A stretch of DNA of 9,353 bases from Flaviramulus sp. (GTDB taxonomy: Bacteria > Bacteroidota > Bacteroidia > Flavobacteriales > Flavobacteriaceae): the NCBI GenBank assembly GCA_023255235.1, contig JALRJA010000406.1:1-9353 (forward strand). The letters run 5' to 3'. Below the pieces are notes generated by a model. The model had not been told where the DNA came from, ran no database searches, and saw only the letters and a program-made list of their open reading frames with translations. This document shows, piece by piece, positions 1 through 6,442 of this stretch (position 1 is its first letter; each line of letters starts with the position of its first letter). Both the position numbers and the translations under genes were made by a program.

Positions 1-56
1 CATATAAAATCATGCAATTACTTGAATTTATTAATAAAACTACAAAAAATTTAGAT

Positions 57-482
57 ATGCAATCAAGATTATTCTTACGTTTTTCATATGCCACCCCTTT
101 ATTGCTCGCTTTGCTATCCTTTAATAGTTTTGCTCAAATTGATGCGGGCGCCTTACAGCAGGGTTTAGAAAAGCAATTACCGAGCCCCTCCCCATTGGCG
201 TTGCCCCAACCTGAGGAAAGACCCGCTCAGACCTCTCCCTCATCAGCGAAGGATAGTGTTACTTTTGAAGTGAAGTCATTTGTGCTTGAGGGCGTTAGCA
301 TTCTTCCTGCTGAAGAAGTACAGGCAGTATTAAAGCCTTGGCTTGGCCGCGCAGTTAATTTTAATATTGTTAAACATAACTTTGTCATTCCGACGTTAGG
401 AGGAATCTCTTGTGAAACTAAAATGAGATTCTTCGCTTTCGCTCTGAATGACAATGAGATTCTTCGCTTTCTTTTTCAATGA
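57..482 (+). pseudogene. N-terminal fragment of a TpsB/ShlB/FhaC-type two-partner secretion transporter, fused to repeat sequence
   Basis: In intact form such proteins are outer-membrane beta-barrels that export a TpsA partner (haemolysin or adhesin) through the pore, using two periplasmic POTRA domains. Here only the start is visible. Counting from the ATG at 57, residues 1-26 look like a signal peptide (hydrophobic core LLLALL, cleavage after SFA). Residues 38-63 are a Pro/Ser-rich linker, and about 69-103 resemble the first half of a POTRA_2 domain (FEVKSFVLEGVSILP, then LKPWLGRAVNF). After residue 105 the frame enters the palindromic repeats and ends at 482 with no second POTRA and no barrel. 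Family members are usually over 500 residues, so this is a remnant. An ATG at 12 would add 15 residues ahead of the signal peptide and fits less well. G+C is about 49% over 121-360, well above the neighbouring genes. Family assignment is from motif resemblance and is moderately sure; the truncation is directly visible. Confidence 0.6.
383..453. repeat. Palindromic repeat unit 1 (full)
   Basis: Left arm 384-409 (GTCATTC, a 12-nt centre, GAATCTC) and right arm 425-452 (GAGATTC, a 14-nt centre, GAATGAC) pair through 7 bp at the outer end and 7 bp at the inner end. The centre of the right arm is a small tandem of TTCGCT. The first 55 bases (383-437) are identical to 493-547 of unit 2. Confidence 0.8.
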
Positions 483-484
483 CA
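454..484. repeat. Isolated right half of the palindromic repeat
   Basis: Starting with aatgagattcttcgctttc and ending in caatgac, this stretch repeats the right arm of unit 1 directly after it, with no left arm. The centre has changed from gctctg to tttttc. It carries the TGA at 480-482 that ends the upstream fused reading frame. Confidence 0.65.
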
Positions 485-492
485 CGCCTTTG

Positions 493-562
493 TGTCATTC
501 CGACGTTAGGAGGAATCTCTTGTGAAACTAAAATGAGATTCTTCGCTGTCGCTCTAAATAAC
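493..562. repeat. Palindromic repeat unit 2 (full, decayed right end)
   Basis: Identical to unit 1 from 493 to 547, then diverging. The right terminus reads taaataac where unit 1 has tgaatgac, so the outer pairing is weakened. The perfect 55-base match points to recent duplication or to continued homogenisation between copies. Confidence 0.8.
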
Positions 563-569
563 ATGAGCT

Positions 570-612
570 TGTCATTCCAACGACAGGAGGAATCTCTTAT
601 AAAACTAAAATG
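570..612. repeat. Left half of a third repeat unit, abutting the oxidoreductase gene
   Basis: GTCATTC at 571-577 is followed by a diverged centre (caacgacagga instead of cgacgttagga), the inner GGAATCTC, and a spacer tataaaactaaaatg that still resembles the spacer of the other units. The right arm is absent. The resemblance runs to about 612 and so covers the last eight bases (605-612) of the minus-strand gene, including its TAG stop. Confidence 0.6.
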
Positions 613-1549
613 TGTTTGGGATATTGTTTTTGGCAATTTCAAATTCATGTATAATATCGTCCACTATTTTAGAAACAGGTTTTATATCATGAATTAACCC
701 ACAAACTTGCCCTATTTCTAATTCGCCTTCATCTAAATCACCTTCAAACATACCAAGTTTAGCACGTCCTCTACCTAAAAGGGTTTGAAGTGCTTCAACC
801 GTTGGGTTTTGTTTATATAATTCTTGAACAGCTAAATAAAACTTATTTTTAATTAGCCTAACAGGTGTTAATTCTTTAAGCGTTACTTGTGTATCACCAT
901 CTTGAGCATTAACAACCATTTGCTTAAAGTTGTCATGTGCCGAACTTTCTTCGCTTGCAACAAATCTAGTTCCAATTTGTACGCCATCTGCACCTAAAAC
1001 CATGGCTGCTAGCATACTGGCTCCTGTTGCTATACCACCTGCTGCAATTAACGGAATTGTTATTTTGTCTTTTACCATAGGTATAAGTGTAAAGCTTGTT
1101 GTTTCGTCTCTACCATTATGCCCTCCTGCTTCAAAACCTTCGGCTACTATAGCATCTACGCCTGCTTCTTGAGCTTTTAATGCAAATTTGACACTGCTAA
1201 CTACATGAACAACTGTAACACCTCTATCTTTTAACCAAGTGGTCCAAGTTTTGGGATTTCCTGCCGAAGTAAATACAATTGTAACACCTTCTTCAATAAG
1301 AATACCCATAATTTCTTCAATATTAGGATACATTAAAGGCACATTTACCCCAAAAGGATTGCTTGTAGCTTTTTTACAGTTTTGAATATGTTGTCGCAAA
1401 ACATCTGGATACATAGACCCAGCTCCTATTAAGCCTAAAACCTCTGAATTACTAGCAGCAGATGCTAATTTCCAACCACTATTCCAAACCATTCCTGCTT
1501 GTATAATGGGGTATTTAATATTAAATAATTTGGTGATTTTATTTTGCAT
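605..1549 (-). CDS. Nitronate monooxygenase / FabK-like FMN-dependent oxidoreductase
   Basis: A 314-residue TIM-barrel flavoprotein of the 2-nitropropane dioxygenase superfamily, predicted to be cytoplasmic (no signal peptide or membrane segment). Visible marks in order are the N-terminal PIIQAGMVW loop (residues 14-22), PFGVNVPL (65-72), the GFEAGGHNG motif with the family's conserved His at 144, PLIAAGGIATG (166-176), and the phosphate-binding GADGVQIGTRF (186-196) followed by ASEESSAHDNFK. The last segment (GDLDEGELEIGQVCGLI) is also typical. The EAGGH, GTRF and ES-AH-N segments resemble the enoyl-ACP reductase FabK at least as much as true nitronate monooxygenases, and quinone reductases share the fold, so the substrate cannot be read from sequence. 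Its ATG overlaps the stop of the upstream peptidase gene (TAATG), suggesting translational coupling. Its 3' end lies in a repeat unit. Superfamily is confident; exact reaction is not. Confidence 0.88.
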   Translation of the reverse strand: MQNKITKLFNIKYPIIQAGMVWNSGWKLASAASNSEVLGLIGAGSMYPDVLRQHIQNCKKATSNPFGVNVPLMYPNIEEIMGILIEEGVTIVFTSAGNPKTWTTWLKDRGVTVVHVVSSVKFALKAQEAGVDAIVAEGFEAGGHNGRDETTSFTLIPMVKDKITIPLIAAGGIATGASMLAAMVLGADGVQIGTRFVASEESSAHDNFKQMVVNAQDGDTQVTLKELTPVRLIKNKFYLAVQELYKQNPTVEALQTLLGRGRAKLGMFEGDLDEGELEIGQVCGLIHDIKPVSKIVDDIIHEFEIAKNNIPNTF

Positions 1550-3168
1550 TAATGCTTCACAATTTTAAAAAATATCGGCTTCTCTTGATAAATTACTTTT
1601 ATAATATAAACGCCGTTTGATAAGGTTTCTATGGGAACTTGGTTGTTTTGATAGGATACTAAATAAACCCCTAGCATTTTGCCACTAACATCAAAAATTT
1701 GCAAGCTGCCTGTATCTTCTAGATTGGGTAACTTTATAAATATGTTTTCATTTGCTGGATTAGGGAATACTAAAACAGATTGGTTTGAATCTGAATTTAC
1801 ACCTGTTGTTAATACGCTATTTAAAGCTGCTTCTAGGTTAGGAATACCATACCCTAACAAATAATCTGGGTTTAAATACTGCGATGCAGATTCTCTAACC
1901 AATTGCATAATTTCAGCATTTGTTTTAGTTGGCATGGCTTGCCACAAACAAACTACACCACCAGCCAAAATGGGCGAACTAAAGGAGGTTCCTGATGCTG
2001 TAGCAATGGCGTCGTTTTGTGTTATAACAAAGGCAGATTGACCTTGTGCAACCACATCTGGTTTATGGGTTGGTTGAAACGCATTACCTCTTGAGCTAAA
2101 ATAAGCATAGTTACCACTTGCATTAACTGCTCCAATGGTTAAAACACCTTGTGCATCGGCAGGAGCTCCAAGGGTTTGCCAACTAGTATTTCCTGAATTT
2201 CCAGCTGAATTAACCAAAAGCATCCCTTTTTCAAAAGCTATATTAGCACCTTTAGTTATAAAGGCGGTGTTTCCATTCATGTCTGAAACAGAATAACTGT
2301 ATAATGGGTTGTCATAGGTGGTGTAACCTAAAGACGTGTTAATAACATCAACTCCCAAGCTATCTGCTCTTTCGGCAGCTTCTACCCAATAGCTTTCTTC
2401 TACAGGGTTTTCATTAGGTGCATTTTCAGTAATAAATAAATAATATGACGCATCGGGTGCTGTTCCAACAAATTGATTTTCAATATAACCAGCCATATTA
2501 CTTAACACTAAAGTGCCATGGTTACTGCTTGTGTTTGTATAAACATCAGTATCTCTATTCACAAAGTCATAGCTACCTAGTAAATTACCAGCATCTCTAA
2601 GCCTTTTAAACCCAAGCATGGTATTTACATTAGGAAAACCGGCATCTAAAACAGCTACTGTCATGCCAGTTCCTGTATAATCAGCAAGGTGTAATTTATC
2701 ACCTTTAAACATCTCAATTTGGTTTAAGGCATTACCATAATTAAAGTTAGTTAATTGGTTTTGTAGTTTATCCTGTTTTTTTTGTAGGCTTGGTTTTGGC
2801 GAGTTTAAATTCTTGTTTGCAAAATCTATGCGATTTACAAATGTTAGGTTAAGCTTTAAATTGTTAATATTGGTTTCATTACCTCTAACATGAACAGCAT
2901 TAAACCATTTAGATTTAGCCATTACGGTAATTCCTGGTGCATTTTTAAGCTGGGTAATATAATTTTCGTTTACAGGAACATCGCGTTCATCTATAGCAAT
3001 ATTATGTAAATTTTTTCTGTTTATGGCTTTTTGTGAAAGTATAGTAATGGGGTTTGCAATAGATGATGCTACATTTTGTTTATCTGTGAGGTAAACCCAA
3101 GCATCTTCTTGAGAAAATAAACTCAAGTTTATGAAAATGAAACCTATTAAAAAAACTAACTTTTTCAT
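1549..3168 (-). CDS. Secreted S8 (subtilisin-family) serine peptidase with C-terminal T9SS sorting domain
   Basis: A 539-residue secreted protease. Residues 1-19 are a signal peptide (MKK, hydrophobic core, FS-Q), so export is by Sec and then the type IX system. Residues about 20-150 look like a pro-region. The S8 domain spans roughly 160-452, with catalytic Asp175 in AVLDAG, His217 in NHGT, the oxyanion-hole Asn324 in NSAGN, and Ser395 in SGTSFSSP. All triad residues are present, so it should be active. Residues about 465-539 form a Por-type sorting domain: FPNPA at 468-472, IFDVSGK, LSNGVYIIKV and a final KIVKH. This domain is normally removed as the protein is placed on the surface or released. 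The gene starts 24 bp after mnmA and overlaps the downstream flavoprotein gene by one base, so it is probably co-transcribed with both. The substrate is unknown. Confidence 0.93.
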   Translation of the reverse strand: MKKLVFLIGFIFINLSLFSQEDAWVYLTDKQNVASSIANPITILSQKAINRKNLHNIAIDERDVPVNENYITQLKNAPGITVMAKSKWFNAVHVRGNETNINNLKLNLTFVNRIDFANKNLNSPKPSLQKKQDKLQNQLTNFNYGNALNQIEMFKGDKLHLADYTGTGMTVAVLDAGFPNVNTMLGFKRLRDAGNLLGSYDFVNRDTDVYTNTSSNHGTLVLSNMAGYIENQFVGTAPDASYYLFITENAPNENPVEESYWVEAAERADSLGVDVINTSLGYTTYDNPLYSYSVSDMNGNTAFITKGANIAFEKGMLLVNSAGNSGNTSWQTLGAPADAQGVLTIGAVNASGNYAYFSSRGNAFQPTHKPDVVAQGQSAFVITQNDAIATASGTSFSSPILAGGVVCLWQAMPTKTNAEIMQLVRESASQYLNPDYLLGYGIPNLEAALNSVLTTGVNSDSNQSVLVFPNPANENIFIKLPNLEDTGSLQIFDVSGKMLGVYLVSYQNNQVPIETLSNGVYIIKVIYQEKPIFFKIVKH

Positions 3169-3192
3169 TTTTCACTAATTTTATAGGCTAAT

Positions 3193-4380
3193 TTACGAAA
3201 TAACTCCAGAACCTAATAATTCGTCATCTTGATACCACGCAACAAATTGCCCTGATGTTATTGCAGATTGATAGTTTTCAAATTCTACATATAATCCGCT
3301 ATTTACTTTATAAAGTGTTGCATTTTCAAGCGGTTGTCTGTATCTAATTCTAGCTTTTACTTTCATATTTTGATTGTCTTGTAATGCTAAATCTTCACGT
3401 ATCCAATGCAATTCGTTGTTGGTAACAAACAAGGCTTTTTTAATTAAACCTGGATGCTTCTTACCTTGTCCTGTATAAATAACATTTTCTTTTATATCTG
3501 TATCAATAACAAATAAGGGTTCTGTAGTTCCGCCAACGGCTAGTCCTTTTCGTTGCCCAATGGTGAAAAAATGAGCTCCTTGATGCATCCCTACCTTTTT
3601 GCCATAGTGTGTTTTATATTCTAATTTTTGTGATAAAAATTGAAGTTTTTCTTCAGTTGAATTAAAATGTGGTTCAGATAAATTATAGATAGTATTTTCT
3701 TCTGATATTTCAATAATATCACCTGGTTTTGGTTTTAATTGTTGTTGAAGAAAATCGGGTAATTTTACTTTACCAATAAAACAAAGTCCTTGTGAATCTT
3801 TTTTTTCGGCTGTTACTAAATGTAATTCTGTGGCTATTTTGCGTACTTGGGGTTTGGTTAACTCACCTATTGGAAATAATACTTTTGCTAATTGTTCTTG
3901 CGATAATTGACACAAAAAATAAGATTGGTCTTTATTGGCATCAACACCGGCTAATAATTGATATACGGCTTTATCGCCTTTTGTAATGGTTCCTTTTCTA
4001 CAATAATGACCTGTTGCTACATAATCGGCTCCTAGTTCAAGAGCAATTTTCATAAAAACATCAAATTTTATTTCTCTGTTGCAAAGTATATCTGGGTTTG
4101 GCGTTCTTCCTTTTTCATACTCATCAAACATGTAGTCAATTATTCGCTCTTTATATTGCTCGCTTAAATCTACCGTTTGAAACGGAATTCCTAATTTTTC
4201 AGCAACCAACATGGCATCATTACTATCGTCTAGCCATGGGCATTCGTTTGAAATAGTTACAGAATTATCATGCCAATTTTTCATAAACAAGCCAATTACC
4301 TCATAACCTTGCTGTTTTAATAAATAGGCAGCAACGCTAGAATCTACACCTCCTGAAAGTCCAATAATTACTCGTTTCAT
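3193..4380 (-). CDS. mnmA: tRNA-specific 2-thiouridylase MnmA
   Basis: MnmA adenylates U34 of the Lys, Glu and Gln tRNAs with ATP and replaces O2 with sulfur from a persulfide carrier, giving the s2U34 needed for wobble decoding. The 395-residue protein shows the PP-loop SGGVDSS at 9-15, the NPDILCN motif with Cys100, ATGHYCR (122-128), the DQSYFL motif (151-156), and SQGLCFIG with Cys200. Cys100 and Cys200 are the expected catalytic pair, and GQRKGL at 275-280 is also conserved. Between GDII and GQRKG there is an insertion of about 30 residues (around 228-262) relative to the E. coli enzyme as I remember it, probably a lineage feature. The ATG at 4380 directly begins the PP-loop strand and sits 19 nt after a good -7 element, so the start is well supported. 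It is the first gene of the unit that continues into the S8 peptidase. Confidence 0.97.
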   Translation of the reverse strand: MKRVIIGLSGGVDSSVAAYLLKQQGYEVIGLFMKNWHDNSVTISNECPWLDDSNDAMLVAEKLGIPFQTVDLSEQYKERIIDYMFDEYEKGRTPNPDILCNREIKFDVFMKIALELGADYVATGHYCRKGTITKGDKAVYQLLAGVDANKDQSYFLCQLSQEQLAKVLFPIGELTKPQVRKIATELHLVTAEKKDSQGLCFIGKVKLPDFLQQQLKPKPGDIIEISEENTIYNLSEPHFNSTEEKLQFLSQKLEYKTHYGKKVGMHQGAHFFTIGQRKGLAVGGTTEPLFVIDTDIKENVIYTGQGKKHPGLIKKALFVTNNELHWIREDLALQDNQNMKVKARIRYRQPLENATLYKVNSGLYVEFENYQSAITSGQFVAWYQDDELLGSGVIS

Positions 4381-4399
4381 CTTTGAAAAAAATAGTAGT

Positions 4400-4407
4400 C
4401 AAAGATA
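4400..4407 (-). promoter_or_regulatory. Bacteroidota -7 promoter element of mnmA
   Basis: On the minus strand TATCTTTG matches the Bacteroidota sigma factor consensus TAnnTTTG exactly. It lies 19 nt before the mnmA ATG, leaving room for a short leader. At the usual distance upstream there is only an AT-rich TTTT and no clear TTG, so the -33 element is weak. It would drive mnmA, the S8 peptidase and the flavoprotein. Confidence 0.5.
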
Positions 4408-4545
4408 CGTATTATAACAAGATTTTAAAATTCCTTTTTATCGATAATTAACGCCAGTGTATTCTTTATGAAATTGTAGAGTACATACAACTAAAACTTT
4501 CAAAGCTTAACCTTTTATTTATAACCTACTGTTTTTATTTGGTTA

Positions 4546-5406
4546 TTATTTAATAGGTAAGTATATTTCAGTTTTTAGCTTAGATTCTTCTGTATTTTGT
4601 GGGTTGTTTCTATACTTTTCACGAACTGGTTCATCTCTTAATTCATAGTCACTGCTAAGCAACCATTCATTAAAAATGTGGTCATAAACACGAGAGAGGT
4701 TTTTGTAGCTACCTGTATAATGAAACATAGCAAATGTGCCTCCTTTTAAATTTTTTATACCTATATCACCTTCTGGCTTAGCTTTTTTATGAACAACAAG
4801 ACAAGCATCGTATCTTATTTTATGAGCATCGGTAATATTAGGGTCATCATAAGGTATTCCTATATGTTCAATTCCTGCTGTAAATAGTTTTTGATTTTTA
4901 ACTACCAACCAAAGTTTTTTCCATGCACTAGTAAAATCGAGTTGCTCATAACTTCCTTGAAGTTTAAGATACATAACTTGTTTATCATCTAGATTAACCA
5001 TTTTGGCTTTTTTAATTTCTAATTTAGTATTCATTTGTTTTTGTTTTACAATTATTGCTGTTTTTTCTTTTCTGTATTTAGCTGGTGAAACGCCAAAGTA
5101 GTTTTTGAATTGTTTTGATAATGATGACGGTGTTTCATAACCAACGCTATAAGCAATTTGCTCAATAGTATCGCTAGAATAATAAATCAGTTGTGCGGCT
5201 TTCTCTAAACGCAGCCTAGTAATATATGCTCCTATTGGCTCTTTTAAAAGGGCTTTTATTGTTTTATGAAAGTGAAAAGTTGAAAAATGTGATAATTCTG
5301 CTAATTGACTTAATGTTAATTTTTTATCTAAGTTGTTATTTATAAATTCTGTAATAACATTTAGTCTTTTTGTGTAGTATTCTTTATTAGATTGTTTTTT
5401 GTTCAT
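4546..5406 (-). CDS. AraC-family regulator with C-terminal GyrI-like effector-binding domain
   Basis: A 286-residue cytoplasmic transcription factor with the Rob-like arrangement, DNA-binding part first. The first helix-turn-helix covers about residues 30-51 (LTLSQLAELSHFSTFHFHKTIK) and the second 79-101 (DTIEQIAYSVGYETPSSLSKQFK), followed by the family signature FGVSPAKYRK (104-113). Residues about 128-286 form a GyrI-like/AraC effector-binding domain, including YLKLQGSYEQL, GIPYDDP, DACLVV, GGTFAMFHYTGSY and a terminal TEIYLPIK. Such domains often bind hydrophobic drugs or other small molecules, but the ligand is not predictable here. A longer frame starts at 5445, yet a perfect -7 motif at 5426-5433 would put transcription start after that ATG, so I prefer the ATG at 5406. 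No target gene is evident: its neighbours are housekeeping genes in the same orientation. It appears to be an independent single-gene unit. Confidence 0.9.
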   Translation of the reverse strand: MNKKQSNKEYYTKRLNVITEFINNNLDKKLTLSQLAELSHFSTFHFHKTIKALLKEPIGAYITRLRLEKAAQLIYYSSDTIEQIAYSVGYETPSSLSKQFKNYFGVSPAKYRKEKTAIIVKQKQMNTKLEIKKAKMVNLDDKQVMYLKLQGSYEQLDFTSAWKKLWLVVKNQKLFTAGIEHIGIPYDDPNITDAHKIRYDACLVVHKKAKPEGDIGIKNLKGGTFAMFHYTGSYKNLSRVYDHIFNEWLLSSDYELRDEPVREKYRNNPQNTEESKLKTEIYLPIK

Positions 5407-5425
5407 TATTGCTACTTTATCTAAA

Positions 5426-5433
5426 CAAATGTA
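5426..5433 (-). promoter_or_regulatory. Bacteroidota -7 promoter element of the AraC-type gene
   Basis: On the minus strand TACATTTG is a perfect match to TAnnTTTG and lies 19 nt before the ATG at 5406, the same spacing seen at mnmA. No strong TTTG is seen at the -33 distance. Its position inside the longer reading frame decides in favour of the shorter start. Confidence 0.5.
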
Positions 5434-5567
5434 GATATATATCATTAAAGGAACTTTTCCAATCTTGCTAAGTTTACTAATTTAAATTAGAAAAATTAAT
5501 TGAAGAATTTAATACTTTTAAATTGTAATTATGTTGCTTGTATGCAAGTAGGATTTAGTAGTGTATC

Positions 5568-5598
5568 TGAAAAAAATAAAAAAAGGTTTATTTTTTCA
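5568..5598 (-). terminator. AT-rich hairpin, probable terminator after the YwqK/MORN-like gene
   Basis: The arms 5568-5580 (tgaaaaaaataaa) and 5587-5598 (tttattttttca) pair over 12 bp with one bulged A, closing a 6-nt loop (aaaagg). The minus-strand transcript meets it 27 nt after the stop of the YwqK-like gene, and the distal arm supplies a run of U. The stem is almost all A-U, so strength is uncertain. It separates that gene from the AraC gene. Confidence 0.5.
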
Positions 5599-5625
5599 AC
5601 TTAAAAACATTAACTCTTTATTTGG

Positions 5626-6333
5626 TTACTTTTTTGTTTGTTGGGGTTTACTAAAGTTTGTTTGGTTTACCAATTTGCCATTTTCATAAAACTTCCAAAT
5701 ACCTACTTTTTTATCTTCTTTATAAGTGCCTTCAGTGATTAGCTCGCCTTTTGTGTTGTAAAATTTTGAAAGACCATGCAACTGACCATTTTTATAGCTA
5801 TATGTTTTTAAAATAACCTGTGTCTCTGAATACAATGTAGAAATTCCTTCCAACGTTCCATTACTATAGACTTGTTTTTCGGCAAGGTTTCCGTTAGGGT
5901 AATAAACTAAACGCTCGCCATGTAATTGCCCATTATCATTATAATTTTCTGTAGTTAATAGCGTATTTGATTGGCTATTATAATACTTCCAAGAGCCAAC
6001 AAATTTCTCGCCATCCATTTTACCTTCACTAATTAGTTTACCATTTGATTCATAAAATTTCACATAAGCTATGTTAGTAGCATTGTTAAATTCTTTAGTA
6101 GCTTTTAAAATAGCTTGATTATTTATGTTATGATAAAATTTAAAAACACCTATTTCTTTTCCGTGTAAAAAGGCTCCTTCATATCTTAAAACAGAAGTAT
6201 TTTTAAAATTTTTTTTCCAAATACCATGGCGTTTATTTTGAGCATCATATTGATTGATATCTTGAGCAAAAACAAATACCGTTTTAAAAACAAACAAGAT
6301 TAAAATTGTTATATATAATTTCCTTGTAGTCAT
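5626..6333 (-). CDS. Exported YwqK/MORN-like repeat protein
   Basis: With the ATG at 6333 this is a 235-residue protein that begins with a signal peptide (MTTRK, a hydrophobic stretch LYITILILFVFKTVFVFA, then Q). The rest is built of about seven units of the form G-x-x-x-G-x-W/x-K-x-Y/F-x-x-x-G: HGIWKKNF, IGVFKFYH, VGSWKYYN, HGERLVYYPNG, EGISTLYSE, HGLSKFYNTKG and VGIWKFYENG. These are the repeats of MORN/YwqK-type proteins. Databases often call them YwqK-family antitoxins, but no toxin partner lies nearby and I would not infer toxin-antitoxin function. An ATG at 6408 would place 25 hydrophilic residues before the signal peptide and is less likely. The gene follows yidC by 109 bp (34 bp with the longer start) and probably shares its transcript. 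A surface or periplasmic role is inferred from the signal peptide only. Confidence 0.85.
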   Translation of the reverse strand: MTTRKLYITILILFVFKTVFVFAQDINQYDAQNKRHGIWKKNFKNTSVLRYEGAFLHGKEIGVFKFYHNINNQAILKATKEFNNATNIAYVKFYESNGKLISEGKMDGEKFVGSWKYYNSQSNTLLTTENYNDNGQLHGERLVYYPNGNLAEKQVYSNGTLEGISTLYSETQVILKTYSYKNGQLHGLSKFYNTKGELITEGTYKEDKKVGIWKFYENGKLVNQTNFSKPQQTKK

Positions 6334-6442
6334 AAAATGCTGCTTTTCATACTTGCATAACAAGATATTGAAATGAATATTGTTAAACATCCTATCAAAA
6401 CTGTTCAAGCATGTTTTTTAAACCGTTTTAATTTGCTCTAAA

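Larger units (their letters stand above)
383..612. repeat. Cluster of imperfect palindromic repeat units
   Basis: The cluster has the order full unit, right half, full unit, left half. A full unit starts with GTCATTC, has an inner GGAATCTC, a spacer of about 15 nt (ttgtgaaactaaaat), then GAGATTC, and ends with GAATGAC. The outer 7-mers and the inner 7-mers are reverse complements of each other, so each unit can fold into a long hairpin with a large internal loop. The cluster lies between two convergent reading frames, the usual location of REP/BIME-like elements. From memory, sequences of this kind are scattered through Flavobacteriia genomes and give rise to spurious small ORFs. No transposase is encoded here. 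The hairpins could also act as a bidirectional terminator, which is inference. Confidence 0.8.

Noticed and set aside
383..612. Possible CRISPR array
   Set aside because: The units are adjacent, palindromic and partly halved, with no regular unique spacers and no cas genes.
227..697. Several small reading frames on both strands across the repeat cluster (227-454 minus, 418-648 minus, 479-697 plus)
   Set aside because: They are translations of the palindromic repeats (peptides such as LILVSQEIPPNVGMT recur), overlap real features and have no start signals. They are spurious.
930..1172. Plus-strand frame of 80 residues within the flavoprotein gene
   Set aside because: It is the antisense shadow of a strongly conserved coding sequence.
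4521..4546. Inverted repeat ATAACC/GGTTAT as a terminator of the AraC gene
   Set aside because: The stem is only 6 bp with a 14-nt loop, overlaps the stop codon, and is not followed by a T run in the minus direction.
5626..6333. Toxin-antitoxin system based on the YwqK label
   Set aside because: No toxin-like gene is adjacent, the protein carries a signal peptide, and the label is a database habit.
6396..6403. CAGTTTTG on the minus strand as a -7 element for the YwqK-like gene
   Set aside because: It misses the first T of the consensus and the -33 region is poor. The gene could equally be transcribed with yidC, so I do not list it.
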